From positions 15,551,001 through 15,615,000 of the forward strand of contig JABWDB010000005.1 of the NCBI GenBank assembly GCA_019614645.1: a DNA stretch of 64,000 nucleotides, read 5' to 3'. The first letter of the stretch is position 1, and each line of letters starts with the position of its first letter. Both the position numbers and the translations under genes were made by a program. Shown piece by piece: positions 20,300 to 30,579 of this stretch. The notes below the pieces were generated by a model. The model was not told where the DNA came from. It saw only the letters and a program-made list of their open reading frames with translations, and did not search any database. The DNA is from Stratiolaelaps scimitus. Its lineage: Eukaryota; Arthropoda; Arachnida; Mesostigmata; Laelapidae.

Positions 20300-22300
20300 T
20301 CACTTGCAATAACAATACCGTTCAAACCTCTCTCCCTTAGCGCATTTCGAATGCTCGCTGTACTGGTCCACGCGAACAATGCTCCGCGGCAGTGCCGAAA
20401 ACGTAAGGTCTGACTTTTGGTCTCTCGTCGTCGCCGCTTGCTCGACGAGCGCTTCGAAGACAGCGTCAGGCCTGGTGGAGATGCGGACCTTGTACTTCTG
20501 GAAAAAAGTCTTACCCTCAAACATCCTTTGGACTTCCAACGACTTGTCAAGGGTAAATTTTGAGCAACCTTTACTCGTTGCCGTTCTGTTGGTGTCATCT
20601 AGAATCTTATTCACAGCATCGACGACATAATCACCGAAGACCGGCCAGAGTTTAGAGTCAGTTTCACTTACGTAACGGTAGCAGCTGCAGAATTGGTCAA
20701 GAATACCTGCTTGACGACATGTCCTCGACCTAGGAACGACTTCACTCAGAAGGCTGACTCCATAATGTGGCGAAGTGTAATTTATCTCATGGCTAGAACT
20801 ATCCAAATGTATTCCTGGATCTAAAGGGTCGGTTAGATCTTGCAGTGTTGCGTGAATATCATATGGGGTCACCAGGCGTCGACTGTTCATCCTCAGAATC
20901 CGCAGTGAATCAGGTCGAAGTTGGACAAACTCATCGGGAAGCAAGACGAAGGCAAATGGAAGCATATCTTCAAGGGTTCCCTGGGGAGTTTTGCGGAACC
21001 ATCCCATTCGGTAGCCGTGATCAGCCAGCAGTAACACGATTGTATGATTTAATATACCCGAGTCGTGCAAAGAGTTAAAGTGATTTGCGATATCGTCATC
21101 ATTTTGCCAACCGCCACGAAGATTGCCGTGAGTCTCTAGACTAATCCAGGCGTAGACAAATAGCGGTCGATTTCGCGTAAGCAGCTGCATTGTATCCTCT
21201 AAGTATTTCAGGAACACCGATGATTGCGTTTGATTGAAATAGCAGTTATATGGGTAGCGCTTCTCAACGGCGAGCATGAGTGATCGAGGCCAATAGTCGG
21301 TCGGGATCTTTTTGAAACCCATCCTATTTGGATAGGTAAATAGGCCCCACTTTCCCAGCTCCTCAAGAAACAATGTACGGTAGCCTTTCCGTCGATATTC
21401 GTCCCAGACATAGTTTGCCCAGTTATCGAAATAGCGATGGTCAAGCATATCAACGTCATGGCTAAACGGTCGTCCTGTTAAAAACGGAATCTGGTTTGGG
21501 GCCGAATTTTCACCGACCTTGTTGAAACCAAGGAGCTCCACCAACCGTTCACCGTAAAGCCTCTGTAGTTGCTGCAGTGTCTTTGGCATTGTCCGATGAA
21601 AGGCAAGACGCGACATCGCATCGATTCCCAGCACCATCACATTAAAGGAGGGTCGCTGTTTCGGTCGTACCGACAATGGCTCTTGCAGATCCACTACGGA
21701 AGTCATGAGTAGAAATTGTTCATATTCACTGCTCTTAACATTACTATTATTAGTATCATGCAGAGGGGTAATATTGCAGCTAATCTGTATTTCTAAATCA
21801 TGTGGGCATACCGTCCAGTTAAACGGGAATGATTTTCCAATCTTAAAGTTACGATCAGGCGCCTGGGATTCAGTGTCCCTCATCACCGGCTGGTAAACAC
21901 ATGCAAGGTCTGCCGCAGTTGCCGAATAGTCCTTTCCGAGAACATCCTCATCGAGCAGGGGACAAGTCCGATTCGAAGTCATCCGAGTTCGAAACAGTGG
22001 CTTCGGACTACCATGTGGCATTTTGCAGGCATCTCTTGACCATTGTTCGAAATGTTTCCGCTGCGACTTCGGAAGAGTGTCACGTAATCGTATCCAGCAA
22101 TGCTCTGTGTGGACCCCAAATTCTTCGCTTCCATTCACTCTAAAATCTTCAAATTGCACCCCGATTTCGTCCTCGTTTTTCGTGTAGGATATTTGACTGT
22201 ACACATATTCGCGCCGCACCGGAGATACTCGATACCACACGTTAACCATGGCAAGGGTGCCCAGAAGACCACAAAGCAGTATCACCTTCTTCGACGGCAT
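20300..22300 (-). CDS. DUF229 family membrane protein, subfamily A (gene 4)
   Basis: A 666-residue single-exon DUF229 protein. I choose the ATG at 22300 (MPSKKVILLCGLLGTLAMVN). An upstream in-frame ATG at 22354 would add 18 residues, but the same stretch before gene 5 carries a stop, and gene 1 also begins at the equivalent of 22300. One hydrophobic anchor covers residues 4-24. Core motifs are GIDAMSR (225-231), GENSAPN, ETHGN (389-393), ADHG (426-429) and TPYDIHATLQDL; the protein ends at YCYCK. Met in GIDAMSR is unusual, as the other copies have Leu. Predicted to be a metal-dependent hydrolase-like ectoenzyme with unknown substrate. Duplicate of gene 5. Confidence 0.9.
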   Translation of the reverse strand: MPSKKVILLCGLLGTLAMVNVWYRVSPVRREYVYSQISYTKNEDEIGVQFEDFRVNGSEEFGVHTEHCWIRLRDTLPKSQRKHFEQWSRDACKMPHGSPKPLFRTRMTSNRTCPLLDEDVLGKDYSATAADLACVYQPVMRDTESQAPDRNFKIGKSFPFNWTVCPHDLEIQISCNITPLHDTNNSNVKSSEYEQFLLMTSVVDLQEPLSVRPKQRPSFNVMVLGIDAMSRLAFHRTMPKTLQQLQRLYGERLVELLGFNKVGENSAPNQIPFLTGRPFSHDVDMLDHRYFDNWANYVWDEYRRKGYRTLFLEELGKWGLFTYPNRMGFKKIPTDYWPRSLMLAVEKRYPYNCYFNQTQSSVFLKYLEDTMQLLTRNRPLFVYAWISLETHGNLRGGWQNDDDIANHFNSLHDSGILNHTIVLLLADHGYRMGWFRKTPQGTLEDMLPFAFVLLPDEFVQLRPDSLRILRMNSRRLVTPYDIHATLQDLTDPLDPGIHLDSSSHEINYTSPHYGVSLLSEVVPRSRTCRQAGILDQFCSCYRYVSETDSKLWPVFGDYVVDAVNKILDDTNRTATSKGCSKFTLDKSLEVQRMFEGKTFFQKYKVRISTRPDAVFEALVEQAATTRDQKSDLTFSALPRSIVRVDQYSEHSKCAKGERFERYCYCK

Positions 22301-22515
22301 TGGAACGTTCCAGCCAGCCAACCAGGCATTTCCACAAAATTCAACAGACGCCATTAGCTAACTAGCTAGCTATAATATCCAGGCAGGTAGGTGGGACCAT
22401 CTATCTCTTACGATACCAAATCATCCAGTGAGCTCAAGCATCAGTTACAAACGTCTGCTTCTCAGCAAACGTGATTACGCAGGAGTAAGTCCCCTTTGTT
22501 CTGTTGTGTTACGCA
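22301..22515 (-). promoter_or_regulatory. 5' flank of gene 4 (A-type conserved upstream block)
   Basis: Homologous to 27990-28223 and to the orphan flank at 15381-15600. All three keep CCAGTGAGCTCAAGCAT, ACAAACGTCTGCTTCTCAGC and GTCCCCTTTGTTCTGTTGTG, and a TATA-like ATATTATAGC (minus strand) about 70 bases before the ATG. A promoter or 5' UTR role is inferred. Confidence 0.45.
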
Positions 22516-23151
22516 TTCTTTCCATTCTTTCCTGCACCTACCAGATTGACCGTATTCAAACGGAATTCAAAGGCCAGTGTCAGGAGATATGTTGCCCGCT
22601 GATTGTGCGACCATACCTTTGCTTGCGTTTGTAATAACATAGCGTAAAGCATGAATAGTTTCTGTAAGGTTTGTTTTTTTTACGATATATTTTTTACGAT
22701 TTATATATACACATATATTTATACAGTGGTGTGCATAAACATAACTCGCCCCTATATTTAAACAAATCGATATAAAGAATACACATTTATGACATTTATT
22801 CTGTATTAGATCTGTCGGCTAAAACCTATCAAATGTTGTGATATGTCGATATAAAGCTATCATGCACAAGCATTGAATAATCACAGGACGCGGTATATAT
22901 ATATATATATATACATATGTATATATATATATATATATATGTACGTCGTTTGTACTGTCTCGCCAATTTACGATGAGCTTCACTTGATCCAGCTATCGAA
23001 TTTACATCAGCACATATGTAATATCACGATTTGGCAATTTGCTGGTTTTTCTGTACCATCATCTATATTCTGCTGTATTAGACACATGCATTGTACGAAA
23101 TCTTTAGATTTTTAGAATTCCATAACATATTGCAATTACTTGTACCAACTA
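22516..23151. repeat. Array spacer, unit II part
   Basis: Aligns with 15830-16404. Contains a partial MITE-like copy and a (TA)n tract at about 22892-22943. No gene. Confidence 0.6.
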
Positions 23152-24329
23152 TTTTTTTTTAACTTCCCCCCAGAGGCGTGAAACCACTTATCCAGTATGT
23201 CTTCAGAGTCCTCAAAGAAGGGGTAATATCTTTATATGCCTTTAGTTATACTTGTTAATCACTCGTTGTCCTAAGCAGCATGTCGTGCGCGTCTTTGCCC
23301 CGGTTTTGACCTACTTGCCGTACTCTAATCATGTTTCTTGAGAGAGGACTTCTTAACGTACTTTCATGCTCCACGAATGGTCCACCCGTCGTCGTCTATC
23401 TTGTCTTTGTCTGCCTCTCTCCTGTCAATCTTTCGCTGGCCCTTAGTCTTGTCCGAAGAAGGAATTCGCGCTAACGTTGGTTGACGCTCTGGTTTCCTCT
23501 TGTTCCGAAGTTCCTCAACTAGCTTTCTGTATGCACGGCGCGCCATCGAGCTAGCTTTATGGCCCTTCACATCACAGTTATAGCAGCATGGTTAATCGTC
23601 GGGACATTCTTTCATTGTGTGGGCTTCGGATCCGCAGTTGTAACACCTCTTGCCCTCTACCTTCCTTCCCTTGAACGCACTCGCTATGTGACCTGGCTTC
23701 TGCCAATTGTAGCAGGTCGGCGCCTGCATGAACTCTTCTGATGTACAGTATGTATTGTCAAGTTTAATTCTCTTCAGCTCAACAAGCCTCCTGGCATATG
23801 TGTGTGGGAGAGCAACGATGCACGCCCATCCATGCTTTTTGGCCTTTGGACCCTCGATTTTGATTGCCGCATATACAGGTATATTCATCTGCAGGCATAT
23901 TTACAGTTTCGCTTCTGTGCCTGTAGCATCCAGGAAGGGGTTTATGTTCTTCAGGATGACTGTCGCTTGTGACATAGTGTCGCTGACCTCAACGACAACT
24001 CCTATGCCTGCTCTCAGTATGTCCGCAATAGGCCTAGTGTCCCCTTGCTTCGTTTCGTTGAGCTTAATGAGAAGGTTACCTTTGGCTGACCTGCTTATAC
24101 TCCCAACCGTCACGCCGGCCTCCGTCGGCTATATGTATTGCTTGATGTCCCGCACTGTCTCTTCCATTGTTCTTCCTTGAACAGCTTTGATTGTTGAGGT
24201 TGTAGCTGCTGGGGTGTTAAAGAGTCCGCCGTCTTTGATGTATGCGACCTATTTTTGCCTGGTATCCCGGCGCTGGTATGTCGCAAAACCCTCCCGTGAT
24301 GGGACATGCAGCCTCCAGCGCTTTCCTGG
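23136..24329 (-). mobile_element. LINE with ORF1, unit II copy, truncated by deletion
   Basis: Nearly identical to 16405-17580, with the same target-site sequence (TTACTTGTACCAACTA) and poly(T) run at 23152-23160. The gag-like frames and the CCHC knuckles are kept (intact knuckle near 23597-23640) and carry the same lost cysteines. At about 24329 the copy ends abruptly and joins repeat X. The corresponding 1.4 kb of unit I (about 17580-18965) is absent. Confidence 0.8.
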
Positions 24330-24830
24330 TGCCTCCAGCGTGTCCGTCCCCCCGACACGGTCGGTCTCTTTCCCTGAGGCAGGCCTGCTGAGTTTTGTCA
24401 GCTTTCCCCCTCGGGAGAGGCAGTTGTCTTCCACCCTCAACTGATCTGTTCTTCGCCTAGGCTTCGCCAGCAGGAGCTTCGAAGTCCTCCTTCGTGGCCC
24501 CCAACTATTCGCCTCTTCCCTCCTTCTCGTTCCCACTAATGTTCCCATGTCGATGTTTCTGCAAGACGGGAAGGCAGACGGGGACGGGATGGGGAAGTTA
24601 CCCTGGTGGACCTTGGGACCTCGCTCCGCGAAGCTCGGGCCTGCCGCAAACCTGCGCAGGAACCCAGGAAACAAGGCGCCGAAACCTTTGTCTCACTTGT
24701 ACGAACTCATCTAGTTAAAGTTGTCTTTCTATGGAGTATTTGAGGAGTTTAAATTGCTGCACAAGCTCCGTTTTCCCCCACGATCAGCGACAGGGTTTGC
24801 AGAGCGTCGAATTTTATAAAACATAGTTGT
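24330..24830 (-). repeat. Dispersed repeat X, unit II copy
   Basis: Homologous to 18965-19540. Fused at its left end to LINE ORF1 by the deletion, which creates a continuous 141-codon minus-strand frame (24249-24674). Confidence 0.65.
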
Positions 24831-25440
24831 TCTTCAACTGTCGTTTGAATTCTTTCTGTAGGATTCATTTCTCGAACTTAGCGGGAGAGACATAGAACTG
24901 GTTTCGAAGCCGGCCACATGGGTGAAAGGCTGAGAGTAAGCTCCAAAACGGACTAAGTCCTCAAACATTCAACAGCTGTGTACAACTGCACCTTATTTGT
25001 TTTGGAAACAACGCAGCCGTTACTACAGATGGCTTTTTTTTAAATGTGGCGGTTTTATTTGTATCAACCTAATATAAACGTATATATTATATTAACCATT
25101 CACATTACAGTGTTCCCTTTGTATAAGGGACGGTCATCTACATATGCGCATCACGCATTATTATTTTACACCATTACTATGGCCATCACTTACCTACATA
25201 ATTTACTCCTGTTTCCTTCACACTGTTTGGTCTCCATATCGATTTGTCTGTGTGTCCGTGTGTGAGTTCCAGTTTCCAGCTATCATTTACTGTCATCTAC
25301 TATCCCCCTCTGGTCCTTCTCATTTTCATGTCCCAATGCCTCAATTAGACTCGTCGTTCGTGCACTTGATATTTCATGTTTTAATGCTACATATGTATTG
25401 TTTCATGTCGCGCAAACGGCACCTTCGGTAGTGAACACAT
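24831..25440. other. Spacer unique to unit II
   Basis: About 0.6 kb with no counterpart in unit I, where about 200 different bases lie instead. No coding feature seen. Confidence 0.5.
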
Positions 25441-25740
25441 TAGTAGAAAACGGCGCAATGAGTCAGTCATTACCATCTGAAAAATATTGGCCAGGCGCAT
25501 GGGTGGCGCCATTGATTTGAGATCGTAAGTTCCAACCTCTCCAACACACACACACACACCGATTACGATGTGCATAGATCCGGCCGGGGTGAATGCCGTC
25601 CACAGAGAGGAGTAGAAACTCCTTTGTTGACTGAACTCGCTGCAATTCGACATGTTGACAATGTCATCGCCTTCCTCGGGACAATGTCGGCCTCAGCCCC
25701 AGTCCCAGCTAATCCCCCCCATAAACCCTAGAAATAATGA
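25441..25740 (+). mobile_element. LINE 3'-end relic, unit II
   Basis: Copy of 19745-20060, including the (CA)n tract and the ATGTCATCGCCTTCCTC terminus of the LINE. Confidence 0.6.
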
Positions 25741-25850
25741 CAAAAAACAATTACGTTTTATCGTGAAACTCACAGCAAGCGTTGTTATTAGTTATGTGAA
25801 TGACCTTCTTTAGTTTCGTTTCAAGAAACGAATTTCTTCAGTGAAATACA

Positions 25851-25856
25851 TTTATT
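25851..25856 (-). terminator. Candidate poly(A) signal of gene 5
   Basis: AATAAA on the minus strand about 120 bases beyond the stop codon; same context as behind gene 4. Confidence 0.5.
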
Positions 25857-25976
25857 TATCAGTGAGATCAGAACTCCCCAGTGTCTTTAGTGTGTCTACG
25901 GCTACCTTCCACGAAGCTTTGCACACGCTGTTAGACTCTTCCGTTACATCTAACATAATAGTGTTAGCTTAGAACT

Positions 25977-27977
25977 TCACTTGCAATAACAATACCGTTC
26001 AAACCTCTCTCCCTTAGCGCATTTCGAATGCTCGCTGTACTGGTCCACGCGAACAATGCTCCGCGGCAGTGCCGAAAACGTAAGGTCTGACTGTTGGTCG
26101 CTCGTCGTCGGCGCTTGCTCGACGAGCGCTTCGAAGACAGCGTCAGGCCTGGTGGAGATGCGGACCTTGTACTTCTGGAAAAAAGTCTTACCCTCAAACA
26201 TCCTTTGGACTTCCAACGACTTGTCAAGGGTAAATTTTGCGCAACCTTTACTCGTTGCCGTTCTGTTGGTGTCATCTAGAATCTTATTCACAGCATCGAC
26301 GACATAATCACCGAAGGCCGGCCAGAGTTTAGAGTCAGTTTCATTTACGTAACGGTAGCAGCTGCAGAATTGGTCAAGAATACCTGCTTGACGACATGTC
26401 CTCGACCTGGGAACGACTTCACTCAGAAGGCTGACTCCATAATGTGGCGAAGTGTAATTTATCTCATGGCTAGAACTATCCAAATGTATTCCTGGATCTA
26501 AAGGGTCGGTTAGATCTTGCAGTGTTGCGTGAATATCATATGGGGTCACCAGGCGTCGACTGTTCACCCTCAGAATCCGCAGTGAATCAGGTCGAAGTTG
26601 GACAAACTCATCGGGAAGCAAGACAAAGGCAAATGGAAGCATATCTTCAAGGGTTCCCTGGGGAGTTTTGCGGAACCATCCCATTCGGTAGCCGTGATCA
26701 GCCAGCAGTAACACGATTGTATGATTTAATATACCCGAGTTGTGCAAAGAGTTAAAGTGATTTGCGATATCGTCATCGTTTTTCCAACCGCCACGAAGAT
26801 TGTCGTGAGTCTCTAGACTAATCCAGGCGTAGGTAAATAGCGGTCGCTTTCGCGTAAGCAGCTGCATTGTATCCTCTAAGTATTTCAGGAACACCGATGA
26901 TTGCGTTTGATTGAAATAGCAGTTAAATGGGTAGTTCTTCTCAACGGCGAGCATAAGTGATCGAGGCCAATAGTCGGTCGGGATCTTTTTGAAACCCATC
27001 CGATTTGGATAAGTAAATAGGCCCCACTTTCCCAGCTCCTCAAGAAACAATGTACGGTAGCCTTTCCGTCGATATTCGTCCCAGACATAGTTTGCCCAGT
27101 TATCGAAATAGCGATGGTCAAGCATATCAACGTCATGGCTAAACGGTCGTCCTGTTAAAAACGGAATCTGGTTTGGGGCCGAATTTTCACCGACCTTGTT
27201 GAAACCAAGGAGCTCCACCAACCGTTCACCGTAAAGCCTCTGTAGTTGCTGCAGTGTCTTTGGCATTGTCCGATGAAAGGCAAGACGCGACAGCGCATCG
27301 ATTCCCAGCACCATCACATTAAAGGAGGGTCGCTGTTTCGGTCGTACCGACAATGGCTCTTGCAGATCCACTACGGAAGTCATGAGTAGAAATTGTTCAT
27401 ATTCACTGCTCTTGCCATTACTATTATTAGTATCGTGCCGAGGGGTAATATTGCAGCTAATCTGTATTTCTAAATCATGTGGGCATACCGTCCAGTTAAA
27501 CGGGAATGATTTTCCAATCTTAAAGTTACGATCAGGCGCCTGGGATTCAGTGTCCCTCATCACCGGCTGGTAAACACATGCAAGGTCTGCCGCAGTTGCC
27601 GAATAGTCCTTTCCGAGAACATCCTCATCGAGCAGGGGACAAGTCCGATTCGAAGTCATCCGAGTTCGAAACAGTGGCTTCGGACTACCATGTGGCATTT
27701 TGCAGGCATCTCTTGACCATTGTTCGAAATGTTTCCGCTGCGACTTCGGAAGAGTGTCACGTAATCGTATCCAGCAATGCTCTGTGTGGACCCCAAATTC
27801 TTCGCTTCCATTCACTCTAAAATCTTCAAATTGCACCCCGATTTCGTCCTCGTTTTTCGTGTAGGATATTTGACTGTACACATATTCGCGCCGCACCGGA
27901 GATACTCGATACCACACGTTAACCATGGCAAGGGTGCCCAGAAGACCACAAAGCAGTATCACCTTCTTCGACGGCAT
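25977..27977 (-). CDS. DUF229 family membrane protein, subfamily A (gene 5)
   Basis: A 666-residue single-exon DUF229 protein, offset from gene 4 by exactly 5677 bases with no indel in the coding region. The start is the ATG at 27977; two further upstream codons begin with GTG, and the longer upstream frame seen at gene 4 is closed by a stop here. The N-terminal anchor (4-24) and the core motifs are present: GIDALSR (225-231), GENSAPN, ADHG (426-429) and TPYDIHATLQDL. The ETHGN motif has become ETHDN (Asp392 for Gly), which resembles the ATHDD of subfamily B. Other differences from gene 4 cluster around residues 345-410 and in the last third. The first 180 residues are identical. Confidence 0.9.
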   Translation of the reverse strand: MPSKKVILLCGLLGTLAMVNVWYRVSPVRREYVYSQISYTKNEDEIGVQFEDFRVNGSEEFGVHTEHCWIRLRDTLPKSQRKHFEQWSRDACKMPHGSPKPLFRTRMTSNRTCPLLDEDVLGKDYSATAADLACVYQPVMRDTESQAPDRNFKIGKSFPFNWTVCPHDLEIQISCNITPRHDTNNSNGKSSEYEQFLLMTSVVDLQEPLSVRPKQRPSFNVMVLGIDALSRLAFHRTMPKTLQQLQRLYGERLVELLGFNKVGENSAPNQIPFLTGRPFSHDVDMLDHRYFDNWANYVWDEYRRKGYRTLFLEELGKWGLFTYPNRMGFKKIPTDYWPRSLMLAVEKNYPFNCYFNQTQSSVFLKYLEDTMQLLTRKRPLFTYAWISLETHDNLRGGWKNDDDIANHFNSLHNSGILNHTIVLLLADHGYRMGWFRKTPQGTLEDMLPFAFVLLPDEFVQLRPDSLRILRVNSRRLVTPYDIHATLQDLTDPLDPGIHLDSSSHEINYTSPHYGVSLLSEVVPRSRTCRQAGILDQFCSCYRYVNETDSKLWPAFGDYVVDAVNKILDDTNRTATSKGCAKFTLDKSLEVQRMFEGKTFFQKYKVRISTRPDAVFEALVEQAPTTSDQQSDLTFSALPRSIVRVDQYSEHSKCAKGERFERYCYCK

Positions 27978-27989
27978 TGCCACTGTACG

Positions 27990-28223
27990 CTGACGCCTGC
28001 CGAACCACTGAACGTTCTAGCCATCCAAGCCGAGACTTCCATAAAATTCAACCGACGCCATTAGCTAGCTATAATGTCTAGGCAGGCAGATCCATGATGG
28101 GACCATCTATCTCACACGATACCAAGTTATCCAGTGAGCTCAAGCATCGATAACAAACGTCTGCTTCTCAGCAATCGTGCTTACGCAGGAGCGAGTCCCC
28201 TTTGTTCTGTTGTGTTACGCATG
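27990..28223 (-). promoter_or_regulatory. 5' flank of gene 5 (A-type conserved upstream block)
   Basis: Related to 22301-22515 and 15381-15600 but clearly more diverged than the coding bodies downstream. The same short blocks are kept, including ATTATAGC and GTCCCCTTTGTTCTGTTGTG. Confidence 0.45.
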
Positions 28224-29851
28224 CATCGCGAACAGTGTTTCTCTCAAAAACCAATTCCTTGAACAGCCAGTGACAACGCCGTCACGTATAATCTGCGGTG
28301 AGTGTCGATGCGCTCAGAAGGCGGAGATGCACTGAGTAGCCAAACCCGTATGAGGTGCGTGTAGTACCATTCAGCTGTTACCGCTGTGAGAGCTGGTCTA
28401 CATGAAACACCTGGCATCATTCGTTGCATGATTATGACGACGTTCAAGGTTTTTGACGACGACGACGACAGCCGCTCACGAGGATCGTCGATTGTAACTT
28501 TCAGCGGGTGGTGCTTCTGTCAAGGGTCGAATCGAAACGTTTGATCGAGTGGAATGACAGTGCCGTTTGTGTGGCCTTCTACTATCGTATTGTTCTCAAT
28601 AACCTTTCGCTGCCCGGAATAAGAATTCCAACGACGCGATCGTCTGCCGCCCAACGTGGTTTCCATTTTGCCGGTGAGATGCGTAGCCACGTGACACCCT
28701 AGTCTAAGGATGGGACCTGAACTAGAACCGGGCACTACGCAAAGCCGCCATAACTCTATGATTTCCGTTGAGATGTGCACCAATTGTTGTCATACGTTAT
28801 GCGAAAGGTAAATCATCGATAAGCGATTGTTAGCATTCATGGTTGTGGTGTGTCGCACATCGGTCACAAGGTGTTCCAGCTCCGCAGATTCCCTTCATAT
28901 TGCTATCACATTACCATGATGATAACCGATGAAAAGTAGACTGCGAAATAGACATTGCTAGTTTGCTTGGCATCTTTTTTTCCCTTGGAACATCGTCATC
29001 GTTATTGGCGTTTCAGTTCTACTTGCTGCGGATTATTAAGGCTTCTTGTTTTCTGGAGTTTAGTGGATTACCCTATCTCGATTGGTGGGGATCGCCACAC
29101 AGTTATATTCTATTTTTTAAGTCTAAAGGTACGTGTATATGGTATTGTAATATTATTTATCAGTTAGCTGTTTATGATATTTCTGAGTTGTATTTGAAGC
29201 ATTCAATGCTGAAATTCACCTTTGGCAGATGATGACACGGTTAATTACCCTACCTTGGCTGATCCATCGTAATTATCGTCATTTGTGTTATGAGTCTGTA
29301 ATTGAAGTGGAGAGAGTGTACGAGTGGTGTGGTCGACTGGACCAGTCCATCAACAGTGACAGGAGAACCAGTCAAGTCTTAATATCATAGTTGGACAGGA
29401 GTCGACCAATGTTACAGTCTAAGCAAAATGATGGAATATGCCACGTGACGCTGTGCGAGCGTTCGTAAGCAATTGCGGTCTCAATAGTGTTTCACTAAGG
29501 CGACCGTCCTAAAAGGCAAACTACTATGACTATTTGGGAGAGGTGTGCCCGTACGAAGGCGCTCGTTATAGACACGTTCATAGCCGCATACTGCTGTAAC
29601 TGTTTCAGATATGATTCTTTCGTGCGTTCCACAGGTCGCGTGTGAATCTCCGTCTCGGCAAATCATCTTCTTCTATTATCGACATCGGCATTTTGTTCGG
29701 AGCAATACGCCAAATATACGTTTTATAGTAACCACCCGTCGAGGTCCAATACTATAAAATAGCATGGAAGCATTTGATTGAATATGACATAAGTTGAACT
29801 GGTGCCTCTCTGTCACCTTTTCGATCTACCATTGTCATAGCATAGTTAGCT
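28224..29851. other. Intergenic; one weak exon-like stretch
   Basis: No known gene. A plus-strand stretch at 29017-29128 is bounded by a good acceptor (GGCGTTTCAG) and donor (AAAG|GTACGTG) and is open in one frame (contains LPYLDWWGSPHSYILFF), but it matches nothing I know and no partner exons were found. Confidence 0.3.
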
Positions 29852-29925
29852 GTCGAGCGCGGTGGCATTGTGGTGCATTCGTGTGCGCATTGTAATTTGG
29901 TCCCCGCCGTCGACCATTAAACGTC
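29852..29925 (+). mobile_element. Possible SINE head fragment
   Basis: GAGCGCGGTGGCATTGTGGTGC followed at tRNA spacing by TTTGGTCCCCGCCG resembles degraded box A and box B of the SINEs at 40312 and 46719. Confidence 0.35.
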
Positions 29926-30579
29926 TAAGCCTCAGAGTCAGCCGGAAAACATTATTTTAACACAGACGTAATAGCGCTATGAATTGCTGAAAATGGAACA
30001 CAAAGTCTCAAAGGGTCGTGATGTTTGAGGCTGCTGTTCGAGCAGATAAGGGATGACGCACCGTATCGCATTGACTTCTAAGCCCGCTTACGGGCTATAT
30101 GGGCTGTCGCTGGGTGGACGAATCTCAACGTTGCGTGGATGGTTTTCTTGACCAGGACAATTAATCATCCTTAGATTATATACTTGAAGAATACTCATAT
30201 GCCGATAAACGGGCTGACTTTCGCTTTAAGGCGCTTTCGCTTCAAGGAGTGGACATCCGCTTTCTTTATAAACGCCAAAATAGCGCTGTTCTGCCTATCA
30301 GCGGACGCTTGTGTGATATCGACCACGCAACGTACACACGTTTCCATGAAGACCGAGAAGCTTCAGTGAGCGCCGAGTGGACACAGTTACTATTCGTCAC
30401 AACGTTGTCTTATGGGCATCCAACACTCACTTGATACTTTGCTGGACAGAACTGAATCAAACGCCGCTATAGTTTGACGCTGTTTTAGGGCAAGTAACGG
30501 CCGCCACTACAGCCGAAAGGCTGAGAGCCTAACGGCGCTCAGCCGTTTGGCTGAGAGCAAAATATAACAGACTCAGAAT
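29926..30579. other. Intergenic, no gene seen
   Basis: Contains short repeated GGCTGAGAGC motifs at about 30515-30560. Nothing coding was recognised. Confidence 0.45.

Noticed and set aside
20287..20598. Minus-strand 103-codon frame overlapping gene 4 (repeated at gene 5)
   Set aside because: A shadow of the DUF229 coding sequence in another frame.
22301..22354. 18-residue N-terminal extension of gene 4 from an upstream ATG
   Set aside because: The homologous stretch before gene 5 has an in-frame stop, and the hydrophobic anchor begins right after the downstream ATG, so the shorter start is preferred.
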